This document shows, in pieces, positions 32,607 through 32,718 of a stretch of 32,718 bases of DNA (positions are counted from its first letter, which is position 1; every line of letters begins with the position of its first letter). The notes beneath the pieces were generated by a model. That model saw only the letters and a list, made by a program, of their open reading frames with translations. It did no database searches and had not been told where the DNA came from. The translations under genes were made by a program, and so were the position numbers. This DNA is from Azotobacter paspali (GTDB taxonomy: Bacteria > Pseudomonadota > Gammaproteobacteria > Pseudomonadales > Pseudomonadaceae): the NCBI RefSeq assembly GCF_042434745.1, contig NZ_JBHLSS010000106.1. One strand, 5' to 3'.

Positions 32607-32718
32607 TCAGTCGCGGTCCACGGCGAACGGCTGCCAGGCCTGGCGGGTCGGCATGATTTCCAGGCGATTGATGTTGATGTGCGCCGGCAGGCTCGCCACG
32701 TAGAAGATCTGCTCGGCG
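32607..32718 (-). CDS. Short-chain dehydrogenase, YdfG-like (C-terminal 37 residues only)
   Basis: The frame enters from beyond the window edge and ends at a TGA (32609-32607). The visible C-terminus, AEQIFYVASLPAHININRLE then IMPTRQAWQPFAVDRD, closely resembles the tail of E. coli YdfG (STLPAHVNINTLEMMPVTQ). YdfG is an NADP-dependent 3-hydroxy acid dehydrogenase. Its catalytic Ser-Tyr-Lys part lies outside the window. It probably shares a transcript with the binding-protein gene that follows. Confidence 0.8.
   Translation of the reverse strand, partial: AEQIFYVASLPAHININRLEIMPTRQAWQPFAVDRD

Overview
The window is GC-rich gammaproteobacterial chromosome, most likely from the Pseudomonadaceae. 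The gene set, the smc-zipA-ligA order, the nine-gene ccm operon, the lsfA-ssuEADCB cluster and the Glu/Ala tRNA pairs all match Pseudomonas. The fleN-to-ccmA direction matches too. Azotobacter or the P. stutzeri group is possible, but that is only an inference from overall style. Nearly everything is housekeeping or sulfur-assimilation DNA. I see no CRISPR array, prophage or transposase.

Layout. 1-1200: a compound hairpin element, then a small basic ORF coupled to an AlkB-type dioxygenase (minus strand). 1202-12615: rapA (plus) converges on ligA across a patch of palindromic repeats; ligA, zipA, smc and moaA all lie on the minus strand. 12799-13685: a potassium-channel gene broken by a single-base frameshift. 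13670-21093: the cytochrome c maturation operon ccmABCDEFGHI (minus), mostly joined by 4-base ATGA overlaps and ending in an extra, translationally coupled lipoprotein gene. 21285-22124: a FleN-type ATPase next to ccmA, divergent from sodC. 22960-23412: two tandem tRNA-Ala(GGC)/tRNA-Glu(TTC) pairs with a clear promoter and terminator. 23513-28697: the sulfonate-sulfur operon lsfA-ssuE-ssuA-ssuD-ssuC-ssuB (minus). 28917-29915: sbp, a divergent sulfate-binding protein. 29995-30975: a GhrB-type hydroxyacid dehydrogenase. 30976-31531: a decayed 2Fe-2S ferredoxin gene, a second copy of the palindromic repeat and an orphan coding-like scrap. 31532-32718: a periplasmic binding protein of the SsuA/TauA class and the end of a YdfG-like short-chain dehydrogenase.

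How the genes work together. The ccm products export and attach haem to c-type cytochromes. Under sulfate limitation, SsuABC would import alkanesulfonates, SsuE would supply FMNH2 and SsuD would release sulfite; Sbp would capture sulfate, and LsfA is the companion peroxiredoxin. SMC, ZipA and LigA serve chromosome compaction, division and DNA joining.

The strongest oddity is inside ligA: an in-frame insertion of roughly 42-50 very basic residues, AT-rich and made partly of imperfect 21-bp repeats, lies between the OB fold and the zinc finger. Other points worth a look are the two broken genes (channel and ferredoxin), the fleN-ccmA junction with no flagellar or chemotaxis genes between, and the dispersed palindromic repeat. 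I did not find a convincing new multi-gene system.
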